From contig CM036617.1 in NCBI GenBank assembly GCA_020746105.1, positions 138,225,845 to 138,289,844 on the forward strand: a stretch of DNA of 64,000 nucleotides. The letters are read 5' to 3'. The position numbers and the translations under genes are program-made. The DNA comes from Trogon surrucura. Taxonomy: Eukaryota > Chordata > Aves > Trogoniformes > Trogonidae. Position 1 is the first letter of the stretch. Each line of letters starts with the position of its first letter. The notes under the pieces are model-generated. The model worked only from the letters and a program-made list of their open reading frames with translations, had not been told where the DNA came from and ran no database searches. Shown in pieces: positions 24,001-36,000 of this stretch.

Positions 24001-27000
24001 TTGCTTTGTGGCTAATGTGTAAGTAGTGCTGGTGGGAATTTTATTCTTTCAGTCTCAAATGAAGCAGTTTCTCGCACCACCCGAGGTCAGATGTGTAACT
24101 TAGAAGAGGATTTATAGCCAGCAGGTTTCCTGAGGCATCCCCTGCAATCAGAGGAGATGAGCTGCTTGAAAGGGAGAATCAAAACAGGAGCCCAAGGCTT
24201 GCAGCTCCTAAGTGGAGGTGACCTCTCAAGGCAAGGTTGTGCTGCAGACTTGTCGGGGCACCAGGATCACCCAGTTTCTTTTCATCACATATTCAGAAGG
24301 AAATCAAAGCCCCTCAATGTCGGTGGGAGTCTCTGCTGAGTGTGCTGGATTTCAGAGCAGCTTCTAAGACTCCTCTGAGCGATTTATGCAATGATGGGAA
24401 CAGACATTTCTTTTCCAAGCTGAGATCTGATTGTGGCGTCCATCACAAAGTGCTTTGAGACAGCTTTGAATATGGATAGAGTAAAATCCTTCTTGCTGCT
24501 CAAGCATTGGAGTTATTATGAAGAAAGTTGCTGATTCCTCTGAACTCTCTGATAGCATTAACATGTATTCTTGTTTCTCTTTAGCCTCAGGCAGCTTTAC
24601 AAAGAGATGCATTTAGAGTGCAGACATTCACTCATACCCAGTAAAATATGCCTGATGTAAAAGGATGCCTCTTACTGCGTGTTTTAGAAAAAATTGTTTG
24701 ACTTGCAAGAAGCATAATGCACATTTTCTAGATTGGGCGTTGATTTTTTTTTTTTCACTTGCTGAATGTCTCAGGATATTTGTCTCTTTGCAAGTATGGC
24801 TTAGCATACTACGTCATTGAGTACAAATTTTGTTAACAAAATGCTGAATATGCAGTAAATGATCTTTGCAGACTTGGGTCACCAAAAGATTCCTCCTTTC
24901 TCATCTTTAAGCCCCTGAAAAATTCTTGTTCTGAAGAGTGGTCATGTACCCTTTGTTGATAGTTTATTTGATTTGTAACTCTTTGGGTGCTGAAGAATAC
25001 TTTAAATCTGTTCTTGTGCTGTGCAGACTAGAAATATTCCTTGTGTGTTGATAACGTTGAATGACAGTTATGGTACCATAGCTGACTACACAATATTTGT
25101 TGTCTTTTTCAGACTAATGGGCACATATCTGGGAATGGAGATGTGTATCAAGAAAGGCTGGCTCGTCTGGAAAATGATAAGGAATCTCTTGTTCTTCAAG
25201 TGAGTAGTTATCTAAATTATTTTTTTCTGCTCTTGCTTGCATAAGATAGTATATGATAAAACCTTGGAGGATTTATTTGCAATTGTGTCATCTTGGACAG
25301 TGTTAAGAAGTCTTGCTGATACCTGAGACTCAACCTAGATTAAGAATAGGTGTGAATTTAGACTGCAGGACAAATCTAAAGGCCTTGCTTTTTGTGTAGC
25401 TGATATCTTTTTGGGACTACCTGGTACCTCTTGTTCTGCTCAGGTGTCCTGCCATCCCCTGATGTGGACCTAACCTAGGGGCTGTGACAACACCGAGCAC
25501 TGCTCTGGGCAACTTGCCCTTGTTCCCAGCAGTATTGTAGGTTTCCTCGACAGAGCTTGTTTAAAACAAGAACTGCATTCAGAAAAGAAAAAATGGGAAT
25601 CAGTCTGCAGTATCTAAGGTGTTATCTTGGTCTTGCTTAGCCTCAGTCCGTGTGGTTTAACCTCCATTGCTTTTATTGTTCTGAAAAGGAGAAGCTGTAT
25701 GCTGCGGTACACTGTGTGCAATCACTTGGAAAGGAGAATAAATTATATGCAGTGAGGTTTAGCTATTAGGTTGTTACGGTAGGAGCTAGTGGGTTTTAGT
25801 TAATGTATTGTCAGGGCAAAGGCATAACTGTTGGCTGTAAAATGCAGCAGCCACCCCTTGTGAAAACTTCCAGGACAAGTCAGGAGGAGAGATGCAAAAT
25901 TGCAATGTGTCTGCCAGAACTTTGGTTGAAATTCTGGTAAGCGTGAGCAGGGAGAGCTCTCTCTCCTTTTGCCACATCCCTTTTGTTGCCTCCCTTTGTC
26001 CACTGTAGAGCTCTGCTGCTCTTTCTCCTCCCTCCATGGTCCCGTTTTATCTTTGGCCCATCCAGCACTGTTACGTACGGTTCTTCAGGTAACACTTACG
26101 ATGTGGGTGCGAGGTACTAAACGCACATCCCTTTTCTCTGCTGTACAGGTAAGTGTGCTTACAGACCAGGTGGAGGCCCAAGGAGAAAAGATTCGGGATC
26201 TGGAGTTCTGTCTAGAGGAGCACAGGGAGAAGCTGAATGCCACAGAAGAGATGCTGCAGCAGGTATTTCTCAGCCCCGTGTCTCTCTTGCTGTCTGTCTT
26301 CATTCTGTCTTAATGAACTGCATTTTGCGTTGGTGAGAGCAGTGCGCTTCAAGGCGTTGCACTCCTCGATGTCTTTTAACTAAGTGATAATTTTCTACTA
26401 TATTTGCTTTAAAGTCTTTGTGCTTAGTAATGTCAGTGCTGTTTTACACTGTAGGAATCCAGTTCTGCTCTTCTTTGAGCCTTTCCTCACTGATCTTCAA
26501 AGAGACTTGGAATAAAGCCTCTGGCAGGGCGAGTGGATTCCCCTCAGAGGTCCTTGCTGTCCAGAGCAACTTTGATGACAGACAAGCGTTTTTCTCATCC
26601 TGGCAGTTGACCTGTGATAGTGCCCCCATCATCTCAGAAGCATCCTAGGTACCTGAAGTCAGTCAGATGGGTAATAGCTGTGTCCCAGGGCTTCAGATGG
26701 TGCAAGGAAGAGGATGATGCTGTCCCCAATGGAAGAGGCCTTTAACTGTAGAAATAAATTACTGATTTCTCCCCTGTGGATGAATAATTCTCCTCTTTTC
26801 CTCTTTATCTTGAATCAGGAGCTTTTAAGCAGGACATCCCTTGAAACTCAGAAGCTGGATCTTATGGCAGAGATATCCACTCTGAAGTTAAAGCTTACAT
26901 CTGTAGAGAAGGATAGATTGGACTATGAGGACAGATTCAGAGACACAGAGGTGAGTAAAACCCAACAGAATAAATTGTGAAAGCTGTGTGTGGCTTCAAA

Positions 27001-30000
27001 TTACCTGAAAATATCCTGGGACTATTTTTTTAATTTATTATTTTTGCCAGGCAAAGCTCATATTTAACATTGAAACGTATCTCGTATAGCATCCTCTTTG
27101 ATAAACTCCAGTTTTACAAAGAAAGATTTGCAAAACCAGTTTTTGATTCTTACCATCAGATCTCAGGAGAGATGACATTTAGGATGGATTTAAATAAAAT
27201 CATGAGCAAACTGCACTGTCTTGTCCCAGCCTGAAACTGCTGTCTTCTTAGGCATGTCTGAGGCAAATGAACGCTTAAGTTCGTTGGAAGTACAAAAAGC
27301 ATACATGGGCGAAAGGACAGCGTACTAAAAGACATAACGCTTGGTTTTGGTAACAGAGGGAGTGAGGTGACTCACTGTGAGGGCATTTTGAAGGTTACAG
27401 AAGCCCAGGACCGAGAAGCCATCAGTTACTCACCTCAACCTGGCGTCAAGCCCAGCGGTGCACAGTGCCAGTTGGGGCTGCCTTCCCTGGCAGAGATCTC
27501 TCAAGGCATTTAACCTCTGTGTGCCACGGATCTGTTGTGACTGAACCTGGCTTGTGTTGAAAGCCTCAAAGCAGGTGGGCAAACCCTGTTCTTCCAGGAA
27601 ACTCCAAGAATCAGGCCGAGCTTAACTGCCAAGGTGACATACCTCACATCAGAAGGTACCTTGTAGCCTATGTCTGGGCAACAGAACAAAATTTCCAATT
27701 CAGGGTTCATAAACAAGTTGAAATGCGAGGTGTTCTTATTGTGGATGTTGCAGATGTCATTCACTTCTAGAAGGAAGAAGGCCATACTGTTGTCACAGCA
27801 GACAAAATTTGCCCTTTCTGCTTCAGTCAGTGGTTTACCAACTCCTTTCCAGTATCCTACAGAGTTTCCAGTGAAGTGTCATTCTTCACTTGTCTTGCAA
27901 GCGCAAGAGCAGAAGCTAGGCTTGCTTTTGAATTACTTTCTTTGAACTTGTCTTAAGTAACCTACAGACCCCAAAAAATCCACTTATCTGCATGGTAGTT
28001 ATGTAGACCCTTCTCTTTGAAATACCTTGAAATACACTTAATGTCTTTCATCAAAATAAGATAATGTTTAAAAGTTAATTACGATAATTAGGAGCTATAT
28101 AGATCTATACTCTGGATATTTATGCCAGAACTAATAGACTATTACTAAAATGTTCCTCACTTTGAAAACCAGAATAATATAGTTTAATGTGATAGAAATT
28201 ACATTGTTTCTTTTTTGTTTCAACACTTCATACCTGTAAAAAGGCTTAGGCTTAGACACTAAAAGGGATACTGTGTCTCAATTTCCATTTTGTTCAGTGG
28301 AAAAATTGGTAACTAATTAGTTGTAAGGATCTCAGCCATGCAAAATCTCTAGTATGTATTTTGGAGGCACTAATTATTTGGAAATACTCAATATTTTATT
28401 CAGTGTTGATCTAATTACATTCCTGTTTAAAGTAGTAGATGATATAGAGTGAGTATTTAAATGAATATTTTAAATATTCTACCGTAAAACACATGACATT
28501 TACGTGCCGCGTTCAAAATTGAGAAAAAAAATTCATATCCAAACTGGGAAAGAAAACCTATGAATATTGCTTCTGTTTTTATTTAGGGAAAAGAAAATGA
28601 AAAGAAAAAAAATCCCAACATTGACATCTTAAAACAACTTTTGTGGAGCTACTGTCTCCTACAGAATTACCATTCAGATTAAATCCTTCATATTATCCCG
28701 TTTTTATTTATGTCTGTTATTGCAGCTTCCCATTCCAGCTTGGTAGGTTTCTCATATTCACTGTTCTTTCTCTAAACAGATGCTTCACTAGATATGTAAG
28801 CTTTTCTTCTGTGGTGCTCTAGGACTTTACTTTCTAGGTGTTCACAAATGCACAGCTTTTCCAAAGCTAATTGAATACTTAGTAGAGATTTATAATTGTT
28901 CTGTTCTTTAAATCATTCCAGTCTTTCCACTTTTTCAGCAGACACCAGTATTATTTTCCTTAAAGAGCGTGGGTGGTCTGAGTTGGGCTGAGTTTATGTA
29001 AGAAAATATCGTACAAGGGAGTTTATTTAGGGAGGAGTCCATAACCAGACACGGTCTTTGAAGCAGCAGCCAGAGGGTAAAGTGGCTCACTCATGGGGAA
29101 TTCTTCAAGATTTAAACACCACCAGTCTCCTTTGTACAGATGAATATCTGAGTGGAGCAAAACGATAAATGTAGTTTGTGTTTCCAGTGCCAGTGAGGAA
29201 GCATCTGACCCCTGAAAAGTTATCATTGCTGTTTTGTGCCTCGCTGGCCCAGCTATGAAGAGCGCAAGTAACGTGAGCAGAGAAGGCGGCTTTGGGAAAC
29301 AGGAGTCTGTGTGTCCCACCTCACCAGCTCTATTCGTGGATCCGTGCAAGGAATGGCTGTTGGGTGTTTGCATGGTGGGACCCGACTCTGGATCGGAAGA
29401 GGACCGTTTCGTGACTCTTTCCTCTTTCACAGGTTTTTAAGACAGGAACACAGGTATTTTAATACAGTTATCAGTGCCTGAAGAGGAGGTGTTAAGTGCA
29501 AGCAAAGCAGGTGCCATACACTGGCCACCATGTGGGTGATCGTTTCGTTGCTGATTCATCCAAGTCAGCCAGGGAACTCAGTGGATTTTTGGTCTGGTCT
29601 CAGATCCTGATGTATCATAGAGTGGTAGAATGGTTTGAGTTGGAAGGAACCTTAAAGATCATCTAGTTCCAACGGCCCTGCCATGGGCAGGGACACCTTC
29701 CCCTAGATGAAGTTGTTTAAAACCCCATCCAGCCTGGCCTTGAACACATCCAGGGATGAGGCATCCACAGCTTATCTGGGCAACCTGCCCACATAGAAAA
29801 GAATTTATTACTAATATCTAATCTAAATCTGCTCTCTTTCCATTTGAAAACAATAACCCTTGTCTTATCACTACATTTCTGGATAAAGAGTCCCTCCACA
29901 TCTTTCCTGTAGGCCTCCTTTAAATACTGGAAGGCCACTATAAGGTCTTCATGGAGCCTTTTCTCCTCCAGGCTGAACCACCCCAGCTTTGTCAGCCTGT

Positions 30001-33000
30001 CCTTGTGTAGGAGGTGCTCCAACCCCCGATCATCTTTGTGACCCTCCTCTGGACTTGCTCCAACAGGTCCATGTCCTTTTTGTGTCGGGGGTCCCAAAGC
30101 TAAACACAGTACTCCAGGCAGGGTCTCACCAGAGCAGAACAGAGCAGAAGAATCACCTCCCTTGACCTGCTGGCCATGCTTCTTTTGATGCAACCAAGAA
30201 TGTGATTGACTTTCTGGATTGCCAGTGCACGTTGCTGGCTTATATTGATTTTTTTTCATCTGCCAGCACCCCCAAGTCCTTCTCTACAGGCTGCTCTCAA
30301 TCCCCTCATTGCTCAGCCTGTATTTGTGCTTGGGATTGCCCCAACCCAGGTGCAGGACCTGGCACTTGGCCTTGTTGAACTTCATGAGGTTTGCATGGGC
30401 CCACCTCTCCAGCCTGTCAAGGTCCCACTGGATGGTGTCCTGTCCCTCCAGCATGTTGACCACACCACACAGCTCAGTGTCGTTGGGAAACATGTTGAAG
30501 GTGCAACTCAATTCCTCTGCCCATGTCGCTGACAACAATGTTAAACAGCACCAGCCTCAGTGCTGACCCCAGAGGAACACCACTCGTCACTGGTCTCCAC
30601 TCAGACATTGAGCCTTTGACCACAACTCTTTGAGAGTGACCATCCAGCCAATTCCTTATCCACTGAGGGGTCCATCTGTCAAACATGTCTCTCCAACTTA
30701 GAGACAAAGGTGACATGCAGGACAGTGTCAAACGCTTTGCACAAGTCCAGGTAGATGATGTCAGTTGGCCTTCCCTTATCCACCAACAGTGTAACCCCAT
30801 CACAGAAGGCCACCAAATTTGTCAGGAGGGATTTGTCCTTAGTGAATCTGTGCAACACCTTGGGTGCCACAGGGACGTACACATCCCACGCATCACATTG
30901 GTTCCAAAAAGCTCTTCAGGTCATTAGCAGTTACAGTAGTTGTCACTTTCAGATTTCAAACAGTGCTGTGATCTCCTTGCTGGGGCTGTTGCAGGAGAGG
31001 TCAAGGCACAGTCCTTTGTGAGAAAGATTTGTAGTCAAAATCAGTTGAACATAGAAGAGTGGAAGAAGAGGGTAAATGTTTCGGGACAGCAAGCAGGAAA
31101 GCAAAATACACTGGGAGGATTAAGATTTCATAGGGAACCTCATTGCCTTTGACAATCTCTACATCTGGTAGCTTGGCCAAAGTTAAATGCTAATTCAGTA
31201 GCAGGAAAGACACCTCTGGCTGGGCCTTTTCTTTTTCCTCTGCTCATTTATGCAAGTCTTGAGCACCTCTTGTGCTAATGAAGGTCCATATATGGAACCT
31301 GGTGAATCTTTAATATCCTCCTCTGCCTCAAAAATGTGAGAATGAATGTCACTTACATTTACTCTGCTGTAGATAACTTAAAACAGGAGTTAGTGTTGCA
31401 CTTGGAGGAGAGGAATTGGAAAATATCTTTAGGGCAAAGCACACTCTCAGAACTTGTCTTTAGTTCTGTTTTTAACCCTTGAGAAATTGTGTAGTGTTTT
31501 TGGTGACCAGTTACCAGTGGTAAAGGATCTGATTACCCACAAGACCCATAAGAGATTAAGCAGAAGAATTTAGTTTCAGCTCCAAGATCTTACACTCTTG
31601 GAATCTTCTTGCAAGGTTACTCTCTTTTTGGTTACATTGTGAGTGCATCTTCACACTGCTGTTAATCGATATGGATCGTGCTAACTTTTCTTCATAAAAG
31701 AAGATTTTTAGTGTGTTATTTGTTTTGCCTCACAAGTGCCTTTTGAGTATGGATAACTGCTTTGCTTCTCCTCCTTCAGTATTTCAGAAGTCACGTAGTT
31801 CAAGTGATGAATGTGTAGGCAACAACCTCAGCAGTTACTGCTACACAGCAGATTTTGATATTGGATCATGCCAAAGCAAAAAATTATGACTGCAGGAGAG
31901 AAAAGCCCCAAACAAATCAATTGTCATACTGCCAAAGCTGACCATCAGGCCTGGGAACATAGATTTGTTAGAGATCTTGAACACTTGGTGTTGATAAGAA
32001 ACAACTTGATTGATGCGGTCATGCAGACTGACGTCTATGTACATTTATACTTGGAAGAGTGATGTGCTTTGTAAAGGTCACACGTTAAAGAATCATTGAG
32101 GAATTACAGGACTACTCAAATCAGAGTGTCGTACATTAGCAGCAGTTATTACTAATGGCATCAAAATGTTCTATATTTTCATTTTTCTTGTAGTTCTTGT
32201 AACTGAGCTTGAATCTTGTTAAAGAAATGCAAGGGCTGCTCTGTTGTCATCTGATTCATTAAGCACAAAATAATAAGTAGAGGCTTGCGTGCTCAGAAAA
32301 TGTGGCATGGGGCTGGAAGGCAAGGTGTTACTAGGGACCCATGAATACCCTCTAAATGTCAGCTGCTGGCTTGTTAATTTCTAAATCTCTATTAATTATA
32401 CAATTAGCTCTGAAAAATTGTTCTTACAGTTGTTAGCTCGATGTACAGCATTGCTTGACGTTGATACGATTTGCCTGCTGTGCAGGAAGACAAGCAAACC
32501 CAATTACCATACTATCTTCGTGGTAGTTTAAAATCCGTCATGCTGCAGTTCAAGTCCTCTTATGTTTTCTAGGGTATGCAAAGAGCTTATTTCCTCTTCT
32601 GATGAGTTTCCTGGTGATACAGCATTACAGTAGCTGCTGAGAAACTGCTTTTATTTTATTTCTTTTCTTTTTTTGGCACAAATGTAACACTGATCCGCTG
32701 TCCATGCATAAACAAGAGGTCGGTGAGTTATAGGCGAGGCAGAAACTTGCTGGACATCTTTGAGATGTGCAAAAGCCATAACTTTCCCCTGCTGAGCAGG
32801 AAAATTATTTTCCCAGTAAGCTGTGGTTTGTTACCTCTTATATGGAGAGAAACTCTGTCCTGGTTGTCCCCCAGGCTTCCTGCGGGTCTACAAGTGGCCA
32901 CTTAAGGTCCCATTTCCCCATCTAGAGAATGGAGAAGTTTGGAGGAAGAGTGCTTGGCACATTGGTGGGCCAATCAAACTTGGGATTCACTTAACTACTG

Positions 33001-36000
33001 CAGGAAGGGAGCTGTAGAGCTGGTAGCACTCTGGGCTGGCCTCCAAACCTGGTAGGCTCTCCAGGATGGCCGGGAGGTGAAGCAGTTTTCTTGAAGAGCT
33101 CAGATGTGAGTTGGCGGTGGCTCCAGGTTTCTACCAAACTGGGATGAATTTGCAAAGTTCAGATATAGGGGTGATGCTTAAACACATATGTCTTTGTGCT
33201 TCTAGAAACCAGTGATAGCTCTTCTGTTTGTCCCGCAGTTAGAGGGGCTCATCTGAGTGGCAGAAACGTGGATTTACGTTGTAATCACTTCATATTTTGA
33301 AAAGGCAGGTGACAGCTGGTGAGGCTGAGGTGGGAGGGACTGGAGAGGCAAGTGTGGATGCATATTGAAGAACGGCTGCCACAGTTTTCCATTACCCACT
33401 CGTAATGGTGGACATGTAGCAACTGAGAAGCCAGAAGGGCAGGAGGCCTTTCTTGGCCCTCAGCCCAGGGAATGGAACTTCAATTTATGTCTGCCTTGGT
33501 CATATGCCCTCTTGCATTAAGTGCAGTAGTGCAGAAACTGAGAAATACAGTCCCTGGATATCTAGGAAGCTCTGAATTTCTTGACTTGGCCGTGGATTTG
33601 GGTGGTTTACTTTTGTATACAGAGTGATTTTTATTGCTGCTATGTTTCTGCAGTCCTGCCCGTGGGCAGCTCTTCTGTTTACTGAAGTTCTTGTTGTTTC
33701 TGGTCTTGTTTTTCCCCTCACTCAGGATTTGATCCAGGAAATAAATGAGCTGCGATTGAGAGTGGGAGAAATGGACAATGAAAGACTCCAGTATGAGAAA
33801 AAACTGAAAACCACCAAAGTAAGTTGAGGCTGAGGGGAAGAAGCAGAGATGGGTGTAAGTCAGGCTTGAGAAGTTTGTTCTCTTTTCCCCAATTCTTGCG
33901 TGCACCCTGCAAAATCTTGAGCACGCTCAGACCCAGGGGTTTCGCGGTGCTTACTTAGCAACAGGGATTATTTCCCAATTCCATGTTATGATTTTCAGAT
34001 CTGGACATTGGTTTTTATGAAGGGTAACTTACTGTGCAGCTGGCTATTAACAGTAAATGTATTACCTGTTTAGACCCTTGCTTCACATATGTGTCAAGAA
34101 ACACCAGCTGTGGAACATAAGGCATGTGCTATAGGTGAGACCAAAGCCGAGCATTTATTTTCTCCTAAATGTGCTAAAAATCAACCACTTCTGAAGAGAA
34201 AGTGTTCACCTAAGTAATTCTAGCAGTATTTCTGTTTCTGTGTCTAACTTCTCTTTGCCATTTAGCCTTGTCTCTTTTCTATCTTTAGTTTTCTCTCACT
34301 CCTCTGTCTCTGTTACCAGTCTTTAATGGCCAAACTTTCTAGTATGAAAATCAAAGTGGGTCAGATGCAGTATGAAAAGCAGCGGATGGAGCAAAAAAGC
34401 CAGATGCTAAAGGTGTAGTAGTTTCTGGGTAATATTGGGCCTGTTTTGAATCCTCCATGTTCCACCGTTTTACGGTCTGTCTTGCATCGTGCTGTCATGC
34501 TCTGTTCTTCATTAACTGCTGTGTGTTGATATGCAATGCACCCTTTCCCGTTAAATGTGGAAAGCTCTGTATGTCAATATTCCTTGTAAACAGCTTTTAT
34601 ATGGGATGGGAGAGGATTTTAATGTTGTGAACTTTGCATAGGTTACACCTAACGGAATTAGACTTGGGTTAAAATCATTTCCCTTCCAAGAAAAGATCGC
34701 CTCTTCTGTAGCTTATGTACACATTATTCAAGTGAACTTTTTCTCATCTTTTTAGCGAAAATTTATTCATGAAAACGAGCTAGAAAATAGTGATTCTTTT
34801 ATACTGCCCCCCTCTCCCACGTGTGAATTTACATACCGTGTTTCTAATTCAGGGGAAGAAATACACAACAACCACGTGCAGCTGTAGTTGCCCATGGATA
34901 TAACGGCAGCTTCTCGAGAAACCATGTCTTATTTTGGAGAAGCATAGGTCCTACATGGGCAGAAATCCCATCAATTACCAAGTTAGAGCACTGGAGGGTT
35001 GTATTGTCCGACTACTGTTCTGGAAGAAGCTTTGATTTCTTGACGATTTAAAGATTGATCTATTTTTTAATGATGCTATAGAGCAAACAGAAACAGATTT
35101 CAGGAAATTTTGTAATCTGGGCCATCGTTTGGGTCGCAGGTGTCGCTGTGTATTTGCAACAGATCTTTTGAGGTATGCTCAGGAATATACCTAAGCCATA
35201 GTATTCTAGTTTGCTTTATTCCTTTAAGGATTTAAAACTTCAGTTAGAAGCTGTAAATGCCAAAATTATGAGTCTTGACTTGTTTTGTTTTGTTTACAAA
35301 CTGAACAAATTAAATTTCCAGTGTTGGGTACATTTGCACTGAGGGTCCTGTCTTGATGATGCTGTTGCACAAGATATCCTCGGACACCAAAGAAACATGT
35401 TGCTAAACTGGGTAGGATTTAACTCAGATTTTAAAAAGTTAAATGCATGGATTCGTGCCAGTCACTTGCTAGTGCAGATGGTTAGATCTAAGTTAAAATT
35501 TGACAGCATTTATCTAATACACCCCAACTCCCCCAAACACCATCTGTCTTATTCCCGTGAATTTCAACTTCAGTCTTCCTTTCCTAATGCTTGATCAGCA
35601 AACCCAAACTGTGACAGAGGTACCACAGTTTTGTCTGAACTGCTTTCCAGTATGTGTTATGTGCTTGATGGTGTCGTGATTGATTTTTCTTTCATAGAAG
35701 CAGTGGTTATTTCTGAAACTGTCCTCAGCCTGGTGTAAACACAGTTCCATAACCGTCCAGCTTTAAACATGCAAAATGCCCTATAAGTACCAAAATAAAT
35801 GTAAATTTTAGTGTTCAGCCTCATCACCTGCACTTTTTCTGTCTCTGCAATGTTAAATAAGAAAACTTTTTTTTTTCTTTTTGCTTTACTCTTTAAAATT
35901 TAGATGTAAAATCTCTTTTCAGTTGTACATGAGACTGACGCTTTTGGCCACAGGCCCCCTGGTTTTGCCCCCTTTTGGACTCAACAGTCTATTTTGATGT

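Larger units (their letters stand above)
14195..25112 (+). other. PPFIBP1 intron 2, 10.9 kb
   Basis: The longest intron between coding exons here. It contains the CpG cluster and candidate first exon near 19.4-19.8 kb, a degraded CR1 tail near 20.3 kb and a CR1 copy at 22.7-23.2 kb. Two fairly long open frames (16366-16701 and 16775-17269) lack any family resemblance and are treated as chance. Nothing else recognised. Confidence 0.85.
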
